Below, piece after piece: positions 9,064 through 17,299 of a stretch of DNA of 64,000 nt. The stretch is from positions 99,690 through 163,689 of the forward strand of contig NZ_SWLZ01000008.1 in NCBI RefSeq assembly GCF_005502275.1. The letters run 5' to 3'. The notes below the pieces were generated by a model. That model saw only the letters and a program-made list of their open reading frames with translations. It had not been told where the DNA came from and searched no databases. Both the position numbers and the translations under genes were made by a program. Each line of letters opens with the position of its first letter. Positions within the stretch are counted from its first letter, which is position 1. The DNA comes from Robertmurraya siralis (GTDB taxonomy: Bacteria > Bacillota > Bacilli > Bacillales > Cytobacillaceae).

Positions 9064-9094
9064 GAAGCCGCTACTTTTATAAGGAAGCGGCTTT
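9064..9094 (+). terminator. Terminator of fixABCX
   Basis: GAAGCCGCT and AGCGGCTTTC form a stem with an ACTTTTATAAGGA loop directly after fixX; the T-run is short. Confidence 0.7.
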
Positions 9095-9124
9095 CTATAC
9101 GCGCCTTTTGTAGATGTGCCAGTG

Positions 9125-9268
9125 AAATTCCTCTGGAATTATGTAATTCCGGAAAAAATAGCTGCGATTCCGGAAAAAATCGGTCTAATTCCGGAAAAAT
9201 CCCCTGTAATTCCGTAAAATTCAGTTTAATTCCGAAAAAACCCCTCGTAATTCCGAAAAAACCGTCCA
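9125..9268. repeat. 21-bp-period tandem repeat, AATTCCGGAAAAA type
   Basis: The word ATTCC starts at 9146, 9167, 9188, 9209, 9230 and 9250, i.e. every 21 bases (the last step 20), with a partial unit at 9127. The unit is roughly TAATTCCGGAAAAAATC plus four variable bases. Because 21 is a multiple of three, both strands stay open and give false ORFs (9010-9276 plus, 9006-9287 minus) made of 7-residue repeats. It lies between the fix terminator and the chemoreceptor gene. Confidence 0.85.
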
Positions 9269-9394
9269 TAACATAAAAAAAACGCATGTGTTTTTACAGG
9301 AACTTTAGAAAACCCCTTTTCCTCTTAACATAGCATTTACAAATGAACGGTATAATTTTTATAGGAAAATAGTTGCGTACAAGGAGGAATCCTT

Positions 9395-11143
9395 TTGAAA
9401 AAATATAGGATTAAAGCATTAAATCCTTTGCAAAAGATGAAAGGGTGGAGTACGAAAATTTTGCAAAAATTAACGTTGGGAAAGAGGATATTTCTGCTGT
9501 TCGTCTCATTATTAATTGTTGCTGTTGTAGGAGTTGGGTTCACATCCTATATGAAGGCGAAAGATATTACAATGGATACAATAGAAAAGCGATTAGAGAG
9601 GGAAACAGAATTGATCGGTTATATCGCTGAAAACTTGAAATTTGTCTATATTAGTGATGATGCTTATTTCATGCAACAGCTAGACAGCAGTGTTCGTTCT
9701 CAACAGGAGGTTCTTAAAAAAGAGGGCATTGAGTCAGAGGTTATGTACATAGCAGATGGTACAGCTATTCCGTTTAAGGTCAGTGAAAAGAGCTTACCTA
9801 ACCTTTCTCCAAAACTAATACAAGAGATAACAGAACTAGAAGATGGGGTCTTGCATAGGTCAATTAATAATAAGGAATATACGATTACTTTTCGGCAGTT
9901 GGAGGAGATTGGAGGAATCTACGTGATGTTGATTCCAACAAGCGCTTATTTGCAGCCTGTTCAAAAGATGGTTTATGTTACCCTTATTGGGATTGGGATC
10001 AGTGTGTTAGTAGCGACCGTCATTATTCTATTACTCGTTCGCACCGTAACAAAGCCGCTTAATATTCTCCGCAATACTATGCGAGAGGTGCGTGGCGGTA
10101 CATTCAAAATGACCAGTGGAATCAAAACGACCGTTCCCGAAATAACCTCTTTGCAAAAAAGCTACCATTCTATGATTGAACATATGAGCGGCATTATCCG
10201 CGAACTGCAGATGACGACAAAGGAACTTGCACAAACGGGTGGCGATTTAATGAAATCGTCTGAACAAACTCTTGATTCTAGTCATCATCTCATCTCCGCC
10301 ATCGATTTAGTAAGGCATGGTGCAGAGCAAACTGCTAGCAGTTCAGAGGACAATGCCAATAGCTTCAAAGATATGAAACAATTAATAGAAGCGATGATTG
10401 TGAAAATGGAAGCGATTTTTGCCAGTTCTAATAAAATGAATCAAACCGCCGAAGACGGAGAGGTAAATATTAAGGAACTCATTTCGATGATCTATCAGTT
10501 TGAGGAAGATTTTGAGCATTTGACTGGTACGATTACGGAAGTAAAACAATTTTCAAGTTCGATTACAAAGCTTGTCGGTTTAGTGAGTGGCATATCGGAG
10601 CAAACAAAATTGCTGGCACTTAATGCATCGATTGAAGCGGTGAGGGCAGGAGATGCAGGAAAAGGGTTTGCAGTTGTCGCTCAGGAAGTTCGAAAATTGG
10701 CAGAGCAATCTTCGAAGGCGACAGAGGACATCGCTAATGCGATTGGAAAAATGGAGAATATTACAATTGGTGCAACGAAAGAATTTGAACAAATGCTAAC
10801 TAAGATTAATATGAACTTGAAAATGGCGAGTGCTTCAAGAGATTCTTTCGATGAACTAATGAAGGAGATTGGTGAGGAGAGCAGCCGATTACAAGGAATG
10901 AAACAAGAATTATCGCAATTGGCAGGTTTTTTACCTAAGCTTGAGCAAGCAACTGTAAGCTTTACTTCCATCTCACAGGAGACGCTAGCAAGTTCAGAGG
11001 AAATGCTTTCTGTTAGTGACGATCAAATCGAGCAAATTGAGAACACCAATCAAATTGGCAAGAAACTCCATCAATTGTCACAAACTCTCACTGAAATGGC
11101 AAACAGATTTCAATTTGAAGGGCAATCAAGCACTAAAGCATAA
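9395..11143 (+). CDS. Methyl-accepting chemotaxis protein
   Basis: 582-residue transmembrane chemoreceptor. A short cytoplasmic lead is followed by TM1 (about 30-52), an extracellular sensor domain of about 135 residues that may be a single Cache-like fold, TM2 (about 192-213), a HAMP domain and a long coiled-coil signalling domain. The hairpin tip reads [31 protein letters not shown] (split here as [20 protein letters not shown]), the CheA/CheW contact. The TTG start follows AAGGAGG by 7 nt. The ligand is unknown; the gene stands alone between two repeat regions. Confidence 0.9.
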   Translation: MKKYRIKALNPLQKMKGWSTKILQKLTLGKRIFLLFVSLLIVAVVGVGFTSYMKAKDITMDTIEKRLERETELIGYIAENLKFVYISDDAYFMQQLDSSVRSQQEVLKKEGIESEVMYIADGTAIPFKVSEKSLPNLSPKLIQEITELEDGVLHRSINNKEYTITFRQLEEIGGIYVMLIPTSAYLQPVQKMVYVTLIGIGISVLVATVIILLLVRTVTKPLNILRNTMREVRGGTFKMTSGIKTTVPEITSLQKSYHSMIEHMSGIIRELQMTTKELAQTGGDLMKSSEQTLDSSHHLISAIDLVRHGAEQTASSSEDNANSFKDMKQLIEAMIVKMEAIFASSNKMNQTAEDGEVNIKELISMIYQFEEDFEHLTGTITEVKQFSSSITKLVGLVSGISEQTKLLALNASIEAVRAGDAGKGFAVVAQEVRKLAEQSSKATEDIANAIGKMENITIGATKEFEQMLTKINMNLKMASASRDSFDELMKEIGEESSRLQGMKQELSQLAGFLPKLEQATVSFTSISQETLASSEEMLSVSDDQIEQIENTNQIGKKLHQLSQTLTEMANRFQFEGQSSTKA

Positions 11144-11150
11144 AATTTTC

Positions 11151-11324
11151 GGGGCTGTCCGATAAGTCTCTAAAATAATGGAAGTGGAGTTTCTCTCGAT
11201 GGATACTTTGAAAGTAGCTGGCGAATACCTGCTACTTTCCAGATATTGAGCTCATGCTACAACTTACGAACTCGACGTACCCAAAATGAGAAAGTTACCA
11301 TGACTTCTTAAACAGCTTTTTTTG
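11151..11324. repeat. MITE-like fold-back element with GGGGCTGTCC end
   Basis: The left end GGGGCTGTCCGATAAGTC and the right end GACTTCTTAAACAGCTTT are imperfect inverted repeats (about 12 of 18 bases pair). Inside is a perfect 9-bp hairpin, GAAAGTAGC (about 11209) with GCTACTTTC. GGGxCTGTCC-type ends are common at IS-related repeats in Bacillus. No transposase is present. Confidence 0.45.
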
Positions 11325-11340
11325 TGAGCTATCGTAATGC

Positions 11341-11421
11341 AAGGGAAATCCGCAGTTAACTTTAAAAAACCTCGCAATCAACCAGTAAATCCCCGCAATT
11401 TTATGCAAATTTTTCACAATT
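11341..11421. repeat. Second 21-bp-period array, CCGCAATT type
   Basis: CGCAG/CGCAAT/CACAAT words start at 11351, 11373, 11394 and 11415, steps of 22, 21 and 21. The spacing matches the array at 9125-9268 but the word differs. Confidence 0.6.
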
Positions 11422-11708
11422 CAGTTAGGTGGTCGAAAAAATAGCTCATGCGATTTAGCTGATCATCAACCTCGTATCATAAATGCAAAACCACTGCGGT
11501 CAAGCCAGAGTAGAGTTTTTCTGTCGGCCTTTCTTACGGCTGCCTTTTAAAGAAAATGGTTTTATAACAGAGTATCTTCCTCATGAATTTCCTATTCGTT
11601 ATTTTTCATCGCTACATCCGAGGTTGTCTCGGCTGAATCCATTCGGAAGAATCTCCGCCAAAACAGCCGAGGCCAAAAAATTTTCGCTTGTTGGACATTC
11701 CCATTGCT

Positions 11709-13190
11709 TTAAGACTGTATGGAAGAGGCGTTGTTCTTCATTTCAATTTCAAATTCATTAAATTTTTCAACGACAGAATTATGTGGCTTAGTGAATAAAC
11801 TAACAACAAAGATGGCAAGAGAGCTAAAGGCAAAGCCGGGAATCATTTCATAGAGAACCTCGGATAATCCGAGGTTGGCCCAAGTGATTACCGTTGCTGC
11901 TCCGACTATCATTCCAGCTAACGCCCCCCATTTCGTCATTCTTCTCCAATAGAGGCTAAATAAAATAAGAGGACCGAAAGCAGCCCCGAAGCCTGCCCAA
12001 GCATACCCAACAAGCTCAAGAATGGTTGAGTTCTTTTCCCATGAGATGGCAAATGCCACGAGGGATACGATAAGTACTGAAAATCTTCCGATGAGTACTA
12101 GTTCTTTGTCAGTGGCTGAGCGCTTGAGGAAAGTTTTATAAATATCTTCTGTTAGCGAGCTAGAAGAAACTAATAATTGCGATGAAATCGTACTCATAAT
12201 AGCAGCAAGAATCGCAGCAATTAAGAAACCGGTAATAATAGGATGGAACAACACGTCTCCTAATACAATGAAGACTGTTTCCGCATCCTTTAATGCTTCG
12301 CCTTTTGTCGTGAAATATGTGATGCCAAGAAAGCCTGTAGTGATGGCGCCAAGCATGGAGAAGATCATCCAGCCCATTCCGATACGCCTTGCCTTTTTAA
12401 TTTCTTTAACAGATTTAATCGCCATAAAGCGAACGATAATATGTGGCTGGCCAAAATAACCAAGACCCCATGCGAACAAGGAAACAATCCCCAAAAAACT
12501 TGTGCCTTGAAAAATATCGAGAAAAGCTGGATTGATAGTACGAACTGTCTCAATTGGGCCATCTCCACTTACATGAATCCACGTAACAAGAGGTACGAGA
12601 ATGAGGGCAATTAACATGATGAGCCCTTGGACAAAGTCAGTTAAGCTTACAGCTAGGAACCCACCGAATAATGTATAGGCAACGACAACGGCAGCAACAA
12701 TCCAGAGGCCTGTCGTATAGTTTAAGCCAAACATGCTTTGGAATAATACGCCACCGGAGACCATGCCTGACGAAACATAAAAGGTAAAAAAAATTAAAAT
12801 GACCAGGCCAGAAATGATTCGTAGAATTTTGGAGCGATCGTCAAAACGGTTTTCCAAGAAAGCAGGAATCGTAATAGAGTTATTGGCTTTCTCTGTAAAG
12901 ATTCTAAGACGGGGTGCTACATAGATCCAGTTTGCCCATGCACCGAGTGTGAGTCCGATTGCAATCCATGAACCGCTGAGCCCTGTTGCATAAATAGCTC
13001 CTGGGAGTCCTAATAACAGCCAACCGCTCATATCAGAAGCTCCGGCACTTAGTGCTGTAACCGCCGGACCTAGTGTTCGTCCGCCAAGCATGTAATCAGT
13101 TAAATCGGAAGTCCTTTTATAGGCATAATAACCAATCCAAAGCATTCCAAACATATAGATTACAATCGTAATTAGTACAGAATAATCCAT
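11709..13190 (-). CDS. putP: Sodium/proline symporter
   Basis: 493-residue sodium:solute symporter (SSS family) with about 13 membrane segments that takes up proline with Na+. Family signs: YxLGGRTLG with SAGASDMSGWLLLGLPG near residues 45-70, and FGQPHIIVRFMAIKS in the middle. Start ATG 13190 follows AAGGGGG by 8 nt; the longer frame to 13268 has no ribosome site. It lies downstream of the proline dehydrogenase gene on the same strand, but a strong terminator separates them, so it probably has its own promoter. A YxxMLGGR motif and the proDH neighbour support proline over pantothenate or other SSS substrates. Confidence 0.9.
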   Translation of the reverse strand: MDYSVLITIVIYMFGMLWIGYYAYKRTSDLTDYMLGGRTLGPAVTALSAGASDMSGWLLLGLPGAIYATGLSGSWIAIGLTLGAWANWIYVAPRLRIFTEKANNSITIPAFLENRFDDRSKILRIISGLVILIFFTFYVSSGMVSGGVLFQSMFGLNYTTGLWIVAAVVVAYTLFGGFLAVSLTDFVQGLIMLIALILVPLVTWIHVSGDGPIETVRTINPAFLDIFQGTSFLGIVSLFAWGLGYFGQPHIIVRFMAIKSVKEIKKARRIGMGWMIFSMLGAITTGFLGITYFTTKGEALKDAETVFIVLGDVLFHPIITGFLIAAILAAIMSTISSQLLVSSSSLTEDIYKTFLKRSATDKELVLIGRFSVLIVSLVAFAISWEKNSTILELVGYAWAGFGAAFGPLILFSLYWRRMTKWGALAGMIVGAATVITWANLGLSEVLYEMIPGFAFSSLAIFVVSLFTKPHNSVVEKFNEFEIEMKNNASSIQS

Positions 13191-13424
13191 GAACTTTCCC
13201 CCTTGTAATTCGTTATGGCGATAAAATATTATTTCATTTTGAAATAAACAAACCAAAATGTTTAGCATTATTAATAGATATGTAATCTAGACGAATCATT
13301 ATACTATTTTTTTAGCTGTGCTAAACAAATTGCTTGGCTTAGGGCTTTTCATGGAGTTAACACTACTTTTAAACAGAGCGGGAAGGTGTGAGCAAGACGG
13401 GGTTTACATAAAATGATCCAATAA

Positions 13425-13454
13425 AAAAGGACAATCTGAGGTGATTGTCCTTTT
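13425..13454. terminator. Bidirectional terminator after proDH
   Basis: AAAAGGACAATC and GATTGTCCTTTT form a perfect 12-bp stem with a six-base loop and A/T runs on both sides. It ends proline dehydrogenase transcription on the minus strand. Confidence 0.85.
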
Positions 13455-13468
13455 GCTGATAAAAATGT

Positions 13469-14392
13469 TTATTTTTTTGAGAAAAATCCTCTTAATGCAA
13501 ATCCGACATTCTGTGGTCTTTCTGCTAAGCGGCGCATAAAATAACCGAACCAATCATCACCGAATGGAACATAAACACGCATCTTATAGCCTTCTTTCAC
13601 AAGACTTTCCTGAAGCTCTTCGCGAAATCCATAGAGCATTTGGAATTCAAATTGGGTGCGCGGAATATCATTATCCTCAGCAAATTTTTTAACTTTTGCG
13701 ATAATACGGTGGTCATGTGAAGCGATGGCAGTGTAACTGCCGCTTTGCAAATGCTCTTTAATAATCTTCATGTAATTTTCGTCAATTTCTTTTTTATCTT
13801 GATAAGCAACCGCTGGTTCTTCTTTGTAGGCTCCTTTTACGAGACGGAGAGATATCCCCTTTAAGTCTTTCACGTCATTGTGGGCACGGTATAAGTAAGC
13901 TTGAATAACCGTACCGACATTATCAAAACCGTACACTTCTCGGAGTTCCCGTAAAATATCTAATGTTATTTGACAATGAGCATAATCTTCCATATCAATC
14001 CTTACAAAATTGTTCGTTCTTTTGGCGGCATCAAGAATTTGGCACATATTCTTTACACAAAACTCCCGATCGATATCAAGTCCAAGCTGGGTCATTTTTA
14101 CAGATAAATGGCTGTTTACCCCCGCTTTTCCAATCGCCTCTAGCGTACGGACGTTGTATTCGGTAGCCTGCAATGCCTCCTCGGTGCTATTAACAAACTC
14201 TCCTAAATGATCCAATGTACATAAAATGCCTTTGTCATTAAGTTCTTTCACAGTTTGAATGGCATGATCGATCGTTACGCCCGCTACTACTTGCGCTGCA
14301 CCGAACTTCAGCCCCCACTTTCGAGCTGCTTTATTCAACCCTTTATGCTGAGATACATAGAGAAAAAAATTTTTAGAAATTGTTGAAAACAT
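13469..14392 (-). CDS. Proline dehydrogenase
   Basis: 307-residue FAD-dependent enzyme that oxidises L-proline to pyrroline-5-carboxylate and feeds electrons to quinone. It is the mono-functional Gram-positive type (B. subtilis PutB/FadM). Visible: TLDHLGEFVNS near 65, KMTQLGLDID, IDMEDYAHCQITLDI, QAYLYRAHND, LRLVKGAYKEEP, and the C-terminal MRVYVPFGDDWFGYFMRRLAERPQN with the RRxxE signature for substrate binding. ATG 14392 follows GGGGG; an ATG at 14407 lies upstream of that ribosome site. A perfect sigma-54 promoter starts about 70 bases upstream, and the divergent gene encodes a sigma-54 activator. Pyrroline-5-carboxylate dehydrogenase is not in the window. Confidence 0.92.
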   Translation of the reverse strand: MFSTISKNFFLYVSQHKGLNKAARKWGLKFGAAQVVAGVTIDHAIQTVKELNDKGILCTLDHLGEFVNSTEEALQATEYNVRTLEAIGKAGVNSHLSVKMTQLGLDIDREFCVKNMCQILDAAKRTNNFVRIDMEDYAHCQITLDILRELREVYGFDNVGTVIQAYLYRAHNDVKDLKGISLRLVKGAYKEEPAVAYQDKKEIDENYMKIIKEHLQSGSYTAIASHDHRIIAKVKKFAEDNDIPRTQFEFQMLYGFREELQESLVKEGYKMRVYVPFGDDWFGYFMRRLAERPQNVGFALRGFFSKK

Positions 14393-14472
14393 ACAAATTT
14401 CCCCCATTATATATAGTTTCCAAAAAACTAAGCAATTCCTTGCTCAAGAATGAATGCTGTTTTTTATAACAA

Positions 14473-14489
14473 TGCAAAAAACATGCCAA
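14473..14489 (-). promoter_or_regulatory. Sigma-54 (-24/-12) promoter of proline dehydrogenase
   Basis: Read on the minus strand, TTGGCATGTTTTTTGCA fits the sigma-54 consensus YTGGCAYRNNNNTTGCW at every position, with the canonical 10 bases between GG (14487-14486) and GC (14475-14474). Transcription should start near 14462, giving a leader of about 70 bases. Confidence 0.9.
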
Positions 14490-14654
14490 CATTAAAAATA
14501 GTTACTTGAGTACATTTCACAATGTACAAAGACTGAATAAAAACGAACAATTCTTCAAGTGAATATGCTAGTAGTTCGTGCTTCATAAAGCTTAAATAAG
14601 GAGGGAGCTTCTGTATTTTTATTTTTTAATTTGGTTTTATTAAACAATACATGA

Positions 14655-14796
14655 TTTTTGGGCTCATTTCGTGTGAAACCTTGGTTTCACACGCCTTCCA
14701 GTTATGCTGAAAGGTCCTCTAATCCCATGAAACAATAGGAGAAAATAAGATTTCTTCTAGTGTTTCATGGGATCAGAGAGAAAATGAGCCCAAAAG
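14655..14796. repeat. GGCTCATTT fold-back repeat, copy A (long form)
   Basis: The ends TTTTTGGGCTCATTT and AAAATGAGCCCAAAAG are inverted repeats. Next to the left end is a perfect 22-bp palindrome, GTGTGAAACC-TT-GGTTTCACAC (14671-14692). Compared with copies B and C it has about 57 extra bases between GGTCC and AGAGAG, which form their own perfect 13-bp hairpin, ATCCCATGAAACA with TGTTTCATGGGAT. No coding capacity. Confidence 0.75.
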
Positions 14797-14989
14797 TAAC
14801 ACCAATATATAACAAAGTTATTAATTCAAAGTACGTGATCAAGAAATTAATTTAATTATAAAATATTCTTTACATGTTGTTTATGAGATTGTATTGTTTG
14901 GTTAACAAAAGTGTTTATAATTGTATTTTTTTTATACAAAATAGAGGTTTAGTCTTAAACAGTACTCAATAAAAGGTGGGTTGATATAC

Positions 14990-16369
14990 ATGGAAGCTCG
15001 GTTTGCTCTACAAACGTTGCAGGCAATATTGTCTTCGTTGGAGGAAGCGATTTCAGTTGTTAATACAAAGGGAGAATTAGTCTACTGGAACGAGGCGGCT
15101 GAAAGAACGTACCAGATTAAAAAAGAAGAAATTATTGGAAGAAACATCCGTGATTTTTTTCAGCAAGAAGATGTGATGCACTTAAAGGTTTTGGCAACAG
15201 GTAAGCCTGTCCGGGATGTCTACCATATGCCAAGACCTGACAAGCATGTGCTTATTAGTACGACCCTGCTTTACAATGAAGAAAATGAAATTATGGGCAG
15301 TTTGTCGATTGAAAAAGATATTACGTCGACGATTCATTTAAATGAAAAACTATCATCGGCATCGAAGGAATTACAGCAGTTAAGGCAGCATATGAACCAA
15401 CAGCATGATGATCCGTTTGCAAAAGTAAAAGGCGTTCACAGTTCAATCCAACAGTTGATCCATCAAGCGAAGAAAATGGCAAAATCAGATGCGACGATTC
15501 TGATTAGCGGCGAGAGCGGTGTTGGGAAAGAGTTATTTGCCCATGCCATTCATGAGAAAAGCAGTAGAAAGGAAAAACCATTTATTCCGATCAATTGCGG
15601 AGCGATTCCGAATGCATTGTTTGAAAGCGAGCTCTTTGGTTATGAGTCAGGTGCCTATACGGGGGCATCAAGAGGAGGAAAGCCAGGGAAATTGGAACTG
15701 GCAAACGGAGGAACTCTCTTTTTAGATGAAGTAGGCGAGCTCCCTCTTGATATGCAAGTAAAGCTACTGAGGGTTTTGCAGGATAGAGAAGTTTATCGAA
15801 TTGGAGGTTTAACTCCGAAACAGGTTGATATTAGAGTGATTGCCGCCACGAACCGAATTTTGGAAAAGATGGTTGCTGAAGGAACTTTCCGTTCAGATTT
15901 ATACTATCGCTTAAACGTGTTCTCCGTAAACATTCCACCTTTACGGGCAAGAAAAGAGGATATTCCGTTACTCGTTTATGATTTCCTTGAGGAGTTTTCC
16001 TATAAATATCAAAAACAAGACTATACAATTGAGCAGAACGCTTTGGCGATATTGCTTGATTATGATTGGCCAGGTAATATTCGCGAGCTGCGAAATTTAA
16101 TGGAAAGGCTCGTCGTGTTAAACGAAAGCGGTGAAATTACGGAGACAGATCTATATCAAGTACTTCATGTTGGGAAGGAGCCTTCCGTACATCTTGATTT
16201 CCAAGTGGCATCCCTTGCAGCAGAGAAAGAAAAATTGGAAAAGGAACGGATTTTGGAGACTTTGCAAAGTACATTTGGCAACAAAAGCATCACGGCAAAA
16301 AGACTTGGCATGTCGCGGGCGACCCTATACAAAAAGATGAGAAAGTACGGAATTGTATTTGAAAAATGA
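14990..16369 (+). CDS. Sigma-54-dependent activator with PAS sensor
   Basis: 459-residue enhancer-binding protein. PAS domain (about 5-115) with no response-regulator receiver, so it is likely to sense a ligand directly; a short coiled coil; AAA+ domain (about 145-385) with Walker A GESGVGKE (about 174), GAYTGA (221-226, the common Tyr variant of the sigma-54-contacting GAFTGA loop) and Walker B TLFLDEVGEL; and a Fis-type helix-turn-helix near 430-455 (ITAKRLGMSRATLYKKMRKY). ATG 14990 follows AAGGTGG. Divergent from proline dehydrogenase and its sigma-54 promoter, so I infer it is the proline-responsive activator; B. subtilis uses the unrelated PutR instead. The next two genes follow within 15 bases each. 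Confidence 0.88.
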   Translation: MEARFALQTLQAILSSLEEAISVVNTKGELVYWNEAAERTYQIKKEEIIGRNIRDFFQQEDVMHLKVLATGKPVRDVYHMPRPDKHVLISTTLLYNEENEIMGSLSIEKDITSTIHLNEKLSSASKELQQLRQHMNQQHDDPFAKVKGVHSSIQQLIHQAKKMAKSDATILISGESGVGKELFAHAIHEKSSRKEKPFIPINCGAIPNALFESELFGYESGAYTGASRGGKPGKLELANGGTLFLDEVGELPLDMQVKLLRVLQDREVYRIGGLTPKQVDIRVIAATNRILEKMVAEGTFRSDLYYRLNVFSVNIPPLRARKEDIPLLVYDFLEEFSYKYQKQDYTIEQNALAILLDYDWPGNIRELRNLMERLVVLNESGEITETDLYQVLHVGKEPSVHLDFQVASLAAEKEKLEKERILETLQSTFGNKSITAKRLGMSRATLYKKMRKYGIVFEK

Positions 16370-16382
16370 TGGGAGTGAACAA

Positions 16383-17288
16383 ATGTATATTCCAGATTCA
16401 TTTCGGAAAAAAATGACACGAGCCTTTAAAGAAGAAGGAGCACGCTGGTTAGATACTCTTGAAGAGCGTGTCAATGGTTACTTAGCAAGATGGAATCTAA
16501 TCTCATTGGGACCGGTTTCTAATTTATCTTATAATTATGTGTTAAATGTGTTAGATGAAAACGGTGTGCCAACTATTTTAAAAGTGTCACTTTCGAGTCG
16601 TGAATTGGAAAATGAAATGAGAGCATTGCAGCTTTATGATGGAAACGGCTGCTGCAGGCTATTGAAGGCAGATGTGGAGAACGGCGTCATTCTCTTGGAA
16701 AAAGTAGCACCAGGGACGATGCTTGCAGAGCTAGAGGACGAAGAACAAGTGCTAGAGCAATTTATGAACGTTTGGAAAGCTCTGCGTCGCCAAGCTCCAA
16801 AGGGGGCTCACTTTCCTATGATTCATCAATGGGCTTCCCAGCTTCCGAGATGCAGAAAAATGCAAGAGTACCAAACTGGCCAATTTTCAGAAGAGATTTT
16901 GCAATTAGCTGAGCAGTTTTTTAAGGAAATGACCGATACAACCGAGGGTTTGCAACTGCTTCATGGCGATCTCCATCATGAAAATATTCTTTTTTCAGAG
17001 GAGAAAGGGTGGATCGCGATTGACCCGAAGGGAATCATCGGGGATCCTTATTTTGATGTTGTTTCATTTTTAATGAATCATCTACAGGAAAAGGAAGATC
17101 CGAAGCGGGTGTTATGGGAGAGAGTGGAAGTACTGTCTCGCGGCTTGTCATTTGAGCGTAAGCGACTATTAAAAGCGGGACTAGCGATGACGGCATTGTC
17201 AGCCTTTTGGAGTATGGAAGAAGGCGATCGGAGCTGGAAGCAAACTTATCAATATACATGGTGGTTTCATGAGTGGTTAAGAATGTAA
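16383..17288 (+). CDS. APH/StrB-like small-molecule kinase
   Basis: 301-residue protein kinase-fold phosphotransferase. The catalytic loop [12 protein letters not shown] (His-Gly-Asp...Asn) is near residue 197 and the metal-binding segment [18 protein letters not shown] near 213-230. The IDPKGxIG form is that of the aminoglycoside 6-phosphotransferase/hydroxyurea kinase family (StrB type). A real antibiotic substrate cannot be assumed; chromosomal members are often orphan kinases. ATG 16383 follows GGGAG and lies 13 bases after the sigma-54 activator stop, with MsrAB 11 bases downstream, so the three are probably one transcript. Confidence 0.8.
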   Translation: MYIPDSFRKKMTRAFKEEGARWLDTLEERVNGYLARWNLISLGPVSNLSYNYVLNVLDENGVPTILKVSLSSRELENEMRALQLYDGNGCCRLLKADVENGVILLEKVAPGTMLAELEDEEQVLEQFMNVWKALRRQAPKGAHFPMIHQWASQLPRCRKMQEYQTGQFSEEILQLAEQFFKEMTDTTEGLQLLHGDLHHENILFSEEKGWIAIDPKGIIGDPYFDVVSFLMNHLQEKEDPKRVLWERVEVLSRGLSFERKRLLKAGLAMTALSAFWSMEEGDRSWKQTYQYTWWFHEWLRM

Positions 17289-17299
17289 GGAGGATGGGT

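Larger units (their letters stand above)
11144..11708. other. 565-base intergenic region rich in repeats
   Basis: It holds a GGGGCTGTCC fold-back element (11151-11324), a second 21-bp-period array (11351-11421) and about 280 bases with no clear feature. A frame at 11483-11761 on the plus strand runs into the 3' end of putP; it has no ribosome site and no recognisable protein and is not called. Confidence 0.6.
14393..14989. other. 597-base divergent region, proDH / sigma-54 activator
   Basis: It holds the sigma-54 promoter (14473-14489), an inverted repeat GTACAT-N6-ATGTAC at 14510-14527 that could be part of an activator site although it is close to the promoter, and a fold-back repeat at 14655-14796. 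The last 190 bases before the activator gene are very AT-rich with no clear promoter match. Confidence 0.55.

Noticed and set aside
9006..9287. Overlapping ORFs on both strands (88 and 93 codons) with 7-residue repeats
   Set aside because: They are a by-product of the 21-bp-period repeat, which keeps all frames without stops; there is no ribosome site and the part after fixX is non-coding.
11483..11761. 92-codon plus-strand ORF after the second repeat array
   Set aside because: No ribosome site, atypical composition and overlap with the 3' end of putP on the other strand.
16383..17288. Acquired aminoglycoside resistance gene
   Set aside because: It has the kinase motifs of the StrB group but is embedded in a chromosomal operon with no mobile element, and the resistance substrate cannot be shown.
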